From: WJKG01 sp964627305
GTDB taxonomy: Bacteria > Zixibacteria > MSB-5A5 > GN15 > FEB-12
Length of the DNA: 64,000 nt
Assembly: GCA_964627305.1 (NCBI GenBank)
Contig: CAZVHP010000001.1
Location: 310,001-374,000, forward strand
Reading direction: 5' to 3'
Below are positions 34,226 to 40,826 of this stretch, in pieces (position 1 is the stretch's first letter; each line of letters starts with the position of its first letter). Both the position numbers and the translations under genes were made by a program. The notes under the pieces are model-generated. The model did not search any database. It had not been told where the DNA came from and saw nothing but the letters and a program-made list of their open reading frames with translations.

Positions 34226-34678
34226 TTAGTTCTCGCGGAGCACGAAATCGTCGTATTCGATCTCAAAACGCAGCTTGTGCTTTGCCTCTTCCTGCGCCAG
34301 GGCCTGGAAGGTGGTCTGCAGGTTGGCATCATCGGTCGATGAAGCCAGATCGGTGTACAGCTTGAAGGCCGCTTTCTCTGCCTTCATGGCCAGAATCAGC
34401 GCCTGCTGATAATCCAGCGTCGCATCCAGTTCGATATCAACGAGGTTCTCGCCGATCTTCAAATCCTTGACCTTGTCCTCGGCCTTCAGCATCAACTTGC
34501 CGTCGTGTACCGCCATCAGCTTCGCCTTGTGGCCCACTTCTTCCTTGGCGAATCCCTCGAAAATCTCCTTCATGTACGGACGATCCATCCTGTCGGCCAG
34601 GCTCTTGTAGAAGTCCGCGGCATCCTGTTCCTTCTCTATCGCGAATGCCAGAATCTTATCCACACTGTCCAGCTTCAT
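34226..34678 (-). CDS. Ferritin-like diiron protein (rubrerythrin family, no rubredoxin domain)
   Basis: 150 aa. ATG 34678 is fixed by AGGAGGAA before it; the open frame runs further upstream without support. Four-helix diiron pattern: EKEQDAADFYKSLA and EEVGHKAKLMAV, then EKAAFKLYTDLA and EEAKHKLRFEIEYD, two E-x6-Y and two ExxH motifs. No CxxC rubredoxin domain is present. Such proteins remove peroxide or store iron, which suits an anaerobe. Last of the minus-strand series from qmoC, but separated by 267 bases, so it probably has its own promoter. Confidence 0.82.
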   Translation of the reverse strand: MKLDSVDKILAFAIEKEQDAADFYKSLADRMDRPYMKEIFEGFAKEEVGHKAKLMAVHDGKLMLKAEDKVKDLKIGENLVDIELDATLDYQQALILAMKAEKAAFKLYTDLASSTDDANLQTTFQALAQEEAKHKLRFEIEYDDFVLREN

Positions 34679-34852
34679 CAATTCCTCCTGTTTGCTCCAG
34701 GTGTGCCCGACGCTGACGGTGATCGCAAGCGCCGACATACACCGGCTCATCGCCCGCTCACCATGGACGCCGTACGGCTGTTTCACAATCGGCTAAGTAT
34801 AATCAAACCGGCCGAAAAAGCAATACGCACCATTGACCGGAGCGACAAAAAT

Positions 34853-34905
34853 GGGACACAGCCGGACTCGGCAGCAGCAACAGCTATCCGCCACGACTGT
34901 GTCCC
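34853..34905. repeat. REP-like inverted repeat
   Basis: GGGACACAG (34853-34861) and CTGTGTCCC (34897-34905) face each other across 35 bases, with A-rich and T-rich flanks, in the gap between the two ferritin-like genes. The GGGACACAG...CTGTGTCCC pattern resembles palindromes linked to REP-associated IS200-type transposases in other genomes. No such transposase lies in the window. Confidence 0.4.
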
Positions 34906-34945
34906 GTTCTATCTGTTTACTTAACTAAACTCCGATCCGGACCCC

Positions 34946-35383
34946 TTAAGCGTACGGGTACATCTTGTTCTTGATCGGCGCCAACTCATCAAGGATTTCA
35001 TTGTGCTTCTGCTCGTCCTTTAGAAGGTAGTGCAGCAGGTACTCCTGGACAATCATCCGCTTGCCCTTGAGCGCCGCGAGGCTCTTTTCGGCCAGCTCCA
35101 CTGTCTTTTTCTCAAGCTCAATGTGCCTCTCAATCATGTCCCATACATCGGCCAGTTCCTCTGGCGTCAGCGTAATCGTCTTCGATTCCAGACTGTCCGC
35201 AATCAACTCCTGCACCCGATAGTGCATCTGAGAATCACGCTGAATAATCTCCATCACCATCCGCACCACCGGATTGTTCGTCTTCTCGATCACGTTGCCG
35301 GTCGATGCAACAGAGGCGTTCTCTATCTTCATCCACCGACGCATGTTCTCCACTACTTCCTGCTGCAATTCCTTCGTTGACAT
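34946..35383 (-). CDS. Ferritin-like helical protein of unknown function
   Basis: 145 aa, GGAGG before the ATG. Almost entirely helical, with possible iron-binding pairs (IENASVAST, RDSQMHYRVQE, RHIELEKKTVE, DEQKHNEILDELAPIK) spaced as in the ferritin-like superfamily. It is only distantly like the neighbouring rubrerythrin-type protein. Its gene follows the small membrane protein gene by 43 bases, so it probably belongs to the qmoC-yeiH transcript. Confidence 0.65.
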   Translation of the reverse strand: MSTKELQQEVVENMRRWMKIENASVASTGNVIEKTNNPVVRMVMEIIQRDSQMHYRVQELIADSLESKTITLTPEELADVWDMIERHIELEKKTVELAEKSLAALKGKRMIVQEYLLHYLLKDEQKHNEILDELAPIKNKMYPYA

Positions 35384-35426
35384 GATACCTCCGAAACTTG
35401 TGTCGTAATGTTCAGTTCCTGTCTAT

Positions 35427-35705
35427 TCACTCATCGTTTTCGTCCAACCTACACTCTGCCGCCTTCTCCCGCAACTGCTTTACTCCCTGTTCGAGGGATG
35501 CCATGTGCTCCACCTCCGAGTAAAACAGGGGAGAGGCGTCGATCTCAAGCTGCTGGTTGTGCCGAAGCACCGCTCCGGCCGGACCGGGCGGCGACCAGCC
35601 CGATGCGAACACGCCCGCAAACGCCGCCAGTGCAACCAGGCCCGCCACCAGTTCCGTCATTCGTTGAACCAGTGATTTGCTCTGCGGTTCCTGCCTGTTG
35701 TGCAT
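35427..35705 (-). CDS. Small single-span membrane protein downstream of yeiH
   Basis: 92 aa. One hydrophobic segment (about 14-36: MTELVAGLVALAAFAGVFASG) follows a basic N-terminus, then a Pro/Gly stretch and a C-terminal helix with heptad-like spacing (EVEHMASLEQGVKQLREKAAE). No family recognised. It starts 15 bases after yeiH and is probably co-transcribed with qmoC-yeiH, so it may be an accessory subunit of either. Confidence 0.6.
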   Translation of the reverse strand: MHNRQEPQSKSLVQRMTELVAGLVALAAFAGVFASGWSPPGPAGAVLRHNQQLEIDASPLFYSEVEHMASLEQGVKQLREKAAECRLDENDE

Positions 35706-35720
35706 TGGACCTCCGATTGC

Positions 35721-37073
35721 CTAAATCGCATTGGGAAAGAAGACCATGAAGGCCAGATAGGCGATCAGCAGCGTCAGTACCAGGTTGAATGTTTGCCCGA
35801 CAGCATACAGAATCATCGGTTTCCCCCGCTCCATGCGCGAGGTCAAATCACGGAAGTTGGACTCCAGACCGATAGCCGCAAACGCCATACAGAAAAACCA
35901 CCCTCGCAAGACTGCGGTCACTGGGTTGATGTAGCTTGCCTCAATCGCATCAAAGCCACCACTGGTTCGTGGCACTAACACGAAGGAAAAGAACAACGAG
36001 GCACCGACAAATCCCAGAACGAACTTGGGGAAACGGTGCCAGATCTCCATCGCGCTCGGCGACGCACACGTCGGATCGGTTTTGCGCCGCTCACTGCGGT
36101 CGACCACTGTCACCCAGTACAACGCCACCGCAAAAGCCATCACCCCGATAAGCACATTCTGGATCATTTTGACAACCGCCGCCACCTTCTCTGCATCCGG
36201 CCCCAGCATGGAACCCGCCGCTACCACCGCGCCGGTCGAATCGATCGTTCCCCCCATCCAGGCCGCCCCGAGAATCGGGTCCATCCCGACCGCAGAAATC
36301 GCCAGCGGCATGAAGAACATCATCAACACTGTGAAAATCAGAGTCATCCCTACCGCCAGCGTCAGGTCTTCTTTCTTGGCACAACAGGCCGCCGCTGTCG
36401 CGATCGCGGCCGAGACGCCGCAAACCGAGGTCGCCGCCGCGATGATTATGACCAGATGCAGATTCGTCATCTTCAGCCGGCGCTTGCCATACTGAAACAT
36501 GAAAACGACCACTATCGGCGTTACCACCCATGCTACCATCAATCCCGGCGGTCCCAGTGAGATTATCTTCCCGAAAAGCACCTCAGCCCCCATCAGCACC
36601 AGCCCCGTCTTGATAAACAGTTCCGTCTGGGCACCGGCTCGCAGCCATTTGGGCGTCCCAACGGTATTGGATATCACCAGCCCCACCAACAGTGCCCACA
36701 AGGCGTAGCTCAGCCCCCAATACCTGATATTCACCTGGTTGGCTATCCAGTACGACAGGCACGCCAGAACAAAAACCCCGACAAATCCGGCGAAATACAG
36801 CCCCGGATTGGCCACTTTCATAAACGCAACACCGATCGCCGTCAACACCCCCAGAGCGATCATGAGAACCACCAATGACAACAGAATGTTGCCGGTTACC
36901 TCACCATCGGCGAACTTGAGAAAGGCATCGAGGGGATTGTCGGTCCACTTGCCGACTTTGGGCACCTTGGTGATCAAGCCGCCGAGCGTCACCGCGAAAA
37001 TAATGACGCCAAACCAGACAGCCCACCAATCTTCAGACTTGTACAGCGTGCTCAGTCCGCCGTTCATAACCAC
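35721..37073 (-). CDS. YeiH-family putative sulfate/sulfite exporter
   Basis: 450 aa membrane protein of the YeiH family (conserved hypothetical 698), with about 11 hydrophobic segments. Typical parts are GTPKWLRAGAQTELFIKTGLVLMGAEVLFG, ICGVSAAIATAAACCAKKEDLTLAVGMTLIF-like CGVSAAIATAA, and GAAWMGGTIDSTGAVVAAG. The family is annotated as sulfate or sulfonate-related exporters, with little biochemistry. GTG 37073 starts exactly after the qmoC stop (ATG 37067 is an alternative), so it is coupled to qmoC. Possible jobs are sulfite or sulfate movement during sulfate respiration. Confidence 0.82.
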   Translation of the reverse strand: MVMNGGLSTLYKSEDWWAVWFGVIIFAVTLGGLITKVPKVGKWTDNPLDAFLKFADGEVTGNILLSLVVLMIALGVLTAIGVAFMKVANPGLYFAGFVGVFVLACLSYWIANQVNIRYWGLSYALWALLVGLVISNTVGTPKWLRAGAQTELFIKTGLVLMGAEVLFGKIISLGPPGLMVAWVVTPIVVVFMFQYGKRRLKMTNLHLVIIIAAATSVCGVSAAIATAAACCAKKEDLTLAVGMTLIFTVLMMFFMPLAISAVGMDPILGAAWMGGTIDSTGAVVAAGSMLGPDAEKVAAVVKMIQNVLIGVMAFAVALYWVTVVDRSERRKTDPTCASPSAMEIWHRFPKFVLGFVGASLFFSFVLVPRTSGGFDAIEASYINPVTAVLRGWFFCMAFAAIGLESNFRDLTSRMERGKPMILYAVGQTFNLVLTLLIAYLAFMVFFPNAI

Positions 37074-38321
37074 TTAACTCACCATGTTTGCCGGCTGATG
37101 GGCCTGAGCCTGCATCTGCCGGGCGCCCTCAGGTAACTCGCGGGCCTGACGGCCAATCTGTCGGGCGCGAACAAGGGCAAGGGTGCGGTATATCATGTGC
37201 GCAAACTTCGAATACGGCATATACCACAACAGGAAATACACTGCCAGGATATGCACAAAGTAGATCACGTACGACAGCATCGGCACGCCGAGATATCGGC
37301 TCAGCCAGGACAGCATACCGGTCAAACCGGTCACGAACACCACATATAGGAAAAGATAATCAACATACCCATTAGCTCCAACCGAATCCTTGTTAGTCCA
37401 GCGGCGGTACACCAGCATCCCGCTGCCGATCAGCAGCGCAACACCAGAGACAGCCCCCAGCATCTTGATCGGATGAGGGAGATCGAAGGGCAGCGCCGTG
37501 AACTGGATCGCCCAGGCAGGAAGATCGGCACCAAACCAGCTCTCGAAGTAGTGGGGCACAAACACGAATATCAACACCAGCCCCGTTGTTATCATCGCGC
37601 CGATAAACCCAAACAACAACATCATGTGTGCTACGGCTCGCGGTCGATTTGCCCCGCATTCACGGAACTTGGTGTGCGACAGGATTTCAGTGACCGTGCC
37701 CACAAGTGCCGACACGAATCCCGTTTGAGCCGGCGCCCCATCCTGTTTCAAGGCCGTCCAGAACCGTGCGAATCCGATCGCAGCGAAAAGGAAAATCAAC
37801 AGATTGCCGAAGACGAAGAAGGCGTCAACCGTGCTGTGCGGCAAAAACAGATTGAAATCGATCACATCGCTTGTCATGAATAGGTACGCCCCGTCCGGAC
37901 CTGTCGGAGCTGTGGCAAAAATCAACGCCAGCATAATGATCAGCGGCACCCCGATCAGAAGCGGCAGCGCCCGGGGATTGGCAAGTGCCCTGCCCATGAA
38001 ACTCGGAAAAGCATACGTCTTATAAACATACGACCGAACCGCAGCAAGGACGTCGCCAGGCCGCGCTCCGCGTGGGCAATACGTGGAGCAGTCGTTGCAC
38101 TGGTGGCACAGCCAGACGTCAGGATCGCTCACCAGTCGATTCTTCTGCCCCCACTGCGCCCAGATCATCTCCTTGCGGGGAAACGGCCGATCAGCAGGGG
38201 AGAGGTTGCACACCACCGAACAGGTCGCGCACTGGTAACACCGCTTCAACGTGTCACCGCCCGACTGCTGGATATCGCGTATGAAATCGAGATCAGGCTC
38301 CTGAAAGACAACCCGGGCCAT
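37074..38321 (-). CDS. qmoC: QmoC, HdrC-HdrE-like membrane subunit of the Qmo complex
   Basis: 415 aa. ATG 38321 is chosen because AAAGGAG lies between it and an upstream ATG. The N-terminal HdrC-like domain has two [4Fe-4S] motifs, CYQCATCSVVCNLSP and CHQCNDCSTYCPRGARPGD. The C-terminal half is a cytochrome b-like membrane domain with about six spans (LPLLIGVPLIIMLALIFAT, MLLFGFIGAMITTGLVLIFVF, SYVIYFVHILAVYFLLWYMPYSKFAHM). It connects menaquinol to QmoAB and AprAB. It is divergent from sat and forms an operon with yeiH, apart from qmoAB, with its own promoter and CRP/FNR-type site. Confidence 0.93.
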   Translation of the reverse strand: MARVVFQEPDLDFIRDIQQSGGDTLKRCYQCATCSVVCNLSPADRPFPRKEMIWAQWGQKNRLVSDPDVWLCHQCNDCSTYCPRGARPGDVLAAVRSYVYKTYAFPSFMGRALANPRALPLLIGVPLIIMLALIFATAPTGPDGAYLFMTSDVIDFNLFLPHSTVDAFFVFGNLLIFLFAAIGFARFWTALKQDGAPAQTGFVSALVGTVTEILSHTKFRECGANRPRAVAHMMLLFGFIGAMITTGLVLIFVFVPHYFESWFGADLPAWAIQFTALPFDLPHPIKMLGAVSGVALLIGSGMLVYRRWTNKDSVGANGYVDYLFLYVVFVTGLTGMLSWLSRYLGVPMLSYVIYFVHILAVYFLLWYMPYSKFAHMIYRTLALVRARQIGRQARELPEGARQMQAQAHQPANMVS

Positions 38322-38395
38322 AACGCCTTCTCCTTTCATTCCATAGGCTTACGGGGCCATGTCGGCCACCGCAAGTCATCGCTATTTATCAGTTG

Positions 38396-38425
38396 AGTAT
38401 ATCCTGCAGGCCGCGAAATTGTCAA
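38396..38425 (-). promoter_or_regulatory. Sigma70-type promoter of qmoC-yeiH
   Basis: Reading the minus strand: TTGACA (38425-38420), 18-base spacer, TATACT (38401-38396). Both boxes are near consensus. The CRP/FNR-type operator ends 7 bases upstream of the -35 box, a position that suits activation. Confidence 0.75.
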
Positions 38426-38432
38426 GCCTTTT

Positions 38433-38450
38433 TTGTTACTTTTTTCACAA
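38433..38450. promoter_or_regulatory. CRP/FNR-family (HcpR-like) operator upstream of qmoC
   Basis: TTGTTA CTTTTT TCACAA on the plus strand (TTGTGA AAAAAG TAACAA towards qmoC), one mismatch to the palindrome. The first 13 bases in the qmoC direction are identical to those of both sat sites. Confidence 0.75.
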
Positions 38451-38897
38451 TGTAGCCCACGAATATCTTGTCCCGGTGCCACCGCGAAGGGTATTGGCTC
38501 GCGTCCACACCCCAGTGACCAACGACACCTTTTTTGGGGCCATCTTACCCCGGCCGTATCGGTCGTCATCGCCTCCGTTCGATTTCAGACCGCCAAACCA
38601 ACCTACTGCCGTCACCAGCCCGCGTCGAAGGCTTCATCAACCCGCGGACAGTTCTGACATCATCATCCGCTGTCACCTCCGGCCCCTTGATGCGTCTGTC
38701 AGCCACCGTTTGCAATCTCCTGATCTCTGGTAAATTAGGTGTCCAGTGGCCGGGGCTGGGTCCTCCACAGGTAACCTTTCGCCGCCCAAAGGTTATCTTC
38801 GCCCAAGGACCTGCTGCACGGGCTCTTGAAACCCACCGAAATCGACTCGATTTCGTCAAAAAAGTCCAAAAAAACGACGCCCCGGACTTGACAGGGC

Positions 38898-38915
38898 TTG
38901 TGAAAAAAGTTACTT
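38898..38915. promoter_or_regulatory. CRP/FNR-family (HcpR-like) operator 1 upstream of sat (degenerate)
   Basis: TTGTGA AAAAAG TTACTT: perfect left half, weak right half. It shares the 13-mer TTGTGAAAAAAGT with the qmoC site and sat site 2, and overlaps a weak promoter candidate. Confidence 0.5.
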
Positions 38916-38976
38916 TCTGCCGGATCGAGGAAAGGGTAAGGCGGTCAAATCGAAGCCGCCATGTACTCAAGGGTCT

Positions 38977-38994
38977 TTGTGAAAAAAGTCACAT
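38977..38994. promoter_or_regulatory. CRP/FNR-family (HcpR-like) operator 2 upstream of sat
   Basis: TTGTGA AAAAAG TCACAT: one mismatch to the palindrome. It lies 76 bases before the sat ATG, close to the spacing seen at dsrA (70) and qmoA (71). Confidence 0.75.
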
Positions 38995-39070
38995 GATTCT
39001 TGGGGATTTTGCCGATACGAAGATTAAGTCGAACACGATAGCTGATACTCAAAGAAACTGGAACAAACCT

Positions 39071-40306
39071 ATGAGCAAGACTGAACTCATCTCCCCGCAT
39101 GGGAGCCCCGAGCTCAAGATCCTCCTGCTGGAAGGCAAGGAGCGTGACGAGGAACTCAAACGCGCCGAAAGCATGCCCAAGGTTGTCTTGAGCACCCGAG
39201 AAACGGGCGACTTGATCATGCTTGGTATTGGTGGCTTTACGCCCCTTGATGGCTTCATGAACGAAGCCGACTGGAAAGGCGTCTGCAAGGATATGAAGAT
39301 GTCCAACGGCGTCTTCTGGCCCATCCCGATCACCCTGTCACATGACGCCAAGTTTGATACCGGCACTGAGATATGCCTTGTCTCCGGAGAGACCGAGGAG
39401 ATCATGGGCACCATGAAGGTGACCGAGTGCTACCAGATCGACAAGGACTTCGAGTGTCTGAACGTCTTCGGCACCACCGAGGATGACCATCCCGGTGTCA
39501 AGATGGTTCGCGCTCAGAAAGATTGGAACCTCGCCGGTCCCGTCAAGGTCCTCAGCGAATCCTACTTCCCCAGGGAATTCGGCGATCTGTACATGCGCCC
39601 CGCCGAGAGCCGCAGGATCTTTGCCGAGAAGGGCTGGAAGACAATCGCCGCCCTGCAGCTCCGCAACCCGATGCACCGTTCTCACGAGTACCTGGCCAAG
39701 ATCGCCATTGAGGTATCCGATGGTCTGTACATTCACCAGCTCGTCGGGAAGCTGAAACCTGGCGACATCCCGGCCGATACTCGCGTGAAGTGCATTAACA
39801 CTCTGGTCGAGTTGTATTTCGACAAGAACCGCGTGGTCACCGGCGGTTACCCGCTGGATATGCGCTACGCCGGACCTCGTGAGGGTCTTCTGCATGCCGT
39901 GTTCCGGCAGAACTTCGGCTGCACCCACATGATCATCGGCCGCGACCATGCTGGTGTCGGTGACTACTACGGACCCTTCGATGCCCAGAATGTCTTCCAC
40001 GAGCTTCCCGAGGGCGCGCTTGAGTGCAAGATGCTCCCCATCGACTGGACCTTCTGGTGCTACAAGTGCGGTGGTATGGCCTCCATGAAGACCTGCCCGC
40101 ACGGCAAAGAAGACCGCCTGTTCCTCTCCGGTACAGCCCTGCGCAAGGCCCTCAGTGAGGGCGGCGATGTGCCGGCCGAGTTTAGCCGTCCCGAGGTCCT
40201 GGCCATTCTGCGTGAGTATTATGCCGGCCTGAAGGATGACGACAAGGTCGAGGTCAAGATGCATGGCCACGCCAGTGGCGACGCTGAAAAGAAAATTAAG
40301 AAGTAA
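39071..40306 (+). CDS. sat: Sulfate adenylyltransferase (dissimilatory ATP sulfurylase)
   Basis: 411 aa homo-oligomeric type. It activates sulfate with ATP to adenosine 5'-phosphosulfate. ATG 39071 (MSKTELISPHGS) is chosen because the family N-terminus begins there. Motifs are QLRNPMHRSHEYL (the QxRNPxHRxHE ATP site), IIGRDHAGVGDYYG, and FCYKCGG-like WCYKCGGMASMKTCPHGKEDR with metal-binding Cys, then LFLSGTALRKALSEG. No APS kinase domain is fused, fitting the dissimilatory role. First gene of sat-aprBA, divergent from qmoC, with two CRP/FNR-type sites upstream. Confidence 0.96.
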   Translation: MSKTELISPHGSPELKILLLEGKERDEELKRAESMPKVVLSTRETGDLIMLGIGGFTPLDGFMNEADWKGVCKDMKMSNGVFWPIPITLSHDAKFDTGTEICLVSGETEEIMGTMKVTECYQIDKDFECLNVFGTTEDDHPGVKMVRAQKDWNLAGPVKVLSESYFPREFGDLYMRPAESRRIFAEKGWKTIAALQLRNPMHRSHEYLAKIAIEVSDGLYIHQLVGKLKPGDIPADTRVKCINTLVELYFDKNRVVTGGYPLDMRYAGPREGLLHAVFRQNFGCTHMIIGRDHAGVGDYYGPFDAQNVFHELPEGALECKMLPIDWTFWCYKCGGMASMKTCPHGKEDRLFLSGTALRKALSEGGDVPAEFSRPEVLAILREYYAGLKDDDKVEVKMHGHASGDAEKKIKK

Positions 40307-40365
40307 TTGGCAATACACGGAAGACAACATGAGATTGTCTCAAGCATCATGTTAAGGAGGCCGAA

Positions 40366-40806
40366 ATGCCGAGTTTTGTGATCCCTGATAAGTGCGATGG
40401 GTGCAAGGCGCTGGACAAGACAGCGTGCCAGTTCATCTGCCCCAACGACCTCATGGTTCTTAACAAGGACCTGATGAAGGCGTACAACCAGGAGCCCGAG
40501 ATGTGCTGGGAGTGCTACAGCTGTGTGAAGATTTGCCCGGTGCAGGCAATTGAGGTTCGCGGGTACGCTGACTTCGTGCCGATGGGCGCGAATGTCACGC
40601 CGATGCGCTCCACCGACGCCATCATGTGGACGGTGAAGTTCCGCAATGGAATGCTCAAACGCTTCAAGTTCCCCATCCGCACGACGGAAGAGGGGAAGGC
40701 TGTCCCGAGCGGTAGCTACAAGACTGCTCACGATGATCTCAACAGCGAAGTCCTGGCCCAGGAGCCGGAAGCGCTGAGAACTGAAGCCCTGTTCACCATC
40801 AAGTAA
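40366..40806 (+). CDS. aprB: Adenylylsulfate reductase beta subunit
   Basis: 146 aa, AAGGAGG before the ATG. Two [4Fe-4S] ferredoxin clusters are visible: Cys10, 13, 21, 25 (CDGCKALDKTACQFIC) and Cys47, 50, 53, 57 (CWECYSCVKIC). The C-terminal tail (RTTEEGKAVPSG and after) is the part that wraps around AprA. It takes electrons, by current models from QmoABC, and delivers them to the FAD of AprA. Sixty bases separate it from sat and 20 from aprA. Confidence 0.97.
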   Translation: MPSFVIPDKCDGCKALDKTACQFICPNDLMVLNKDLMKAYNQEPEMCWECYSCVKICPVQAIEVRGYADFVPMGANVTPMRSTDAIMWTVKFRNGMLKRFKFPIRTTEEGKAVPSGSYKTAHDDLNSEVLAQEPEALRTEALFTIK

Positions 40807-40826
40807 ATCGGAAGGGAAGACTTGCA

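Larger units (their letters stand above)
38322..39070. promoter_or_regulatory. Divergent control region between qmoC and sat
   Basis: 749 bases without a credible gene; a plus-strand frame stays open from 38534 into sat, but it has no homology-like content and sat is complete from 39071. The region holds the qmoC promoter, three CRP/FNR-type sites, and an inverted repeat GGTAACCTTT / AAAGGTTATC (38770-38779 and 38788-38797, one mismatch) that could bind another regulator. Near sat site 1, TTGACA (38888-38893), 17 bases, TACTTT (38911-38916) is a weak promoter candidate overlapped by that site. The sat ribosome-binding site is poor. Confidence 0.6.

Noticed and set aside
38534..39070. Upstream extension of the sat frame
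   Set aside because: The residues have no family resemblance, the region holds three regulatory palindromes, and sat is full length from 39071.
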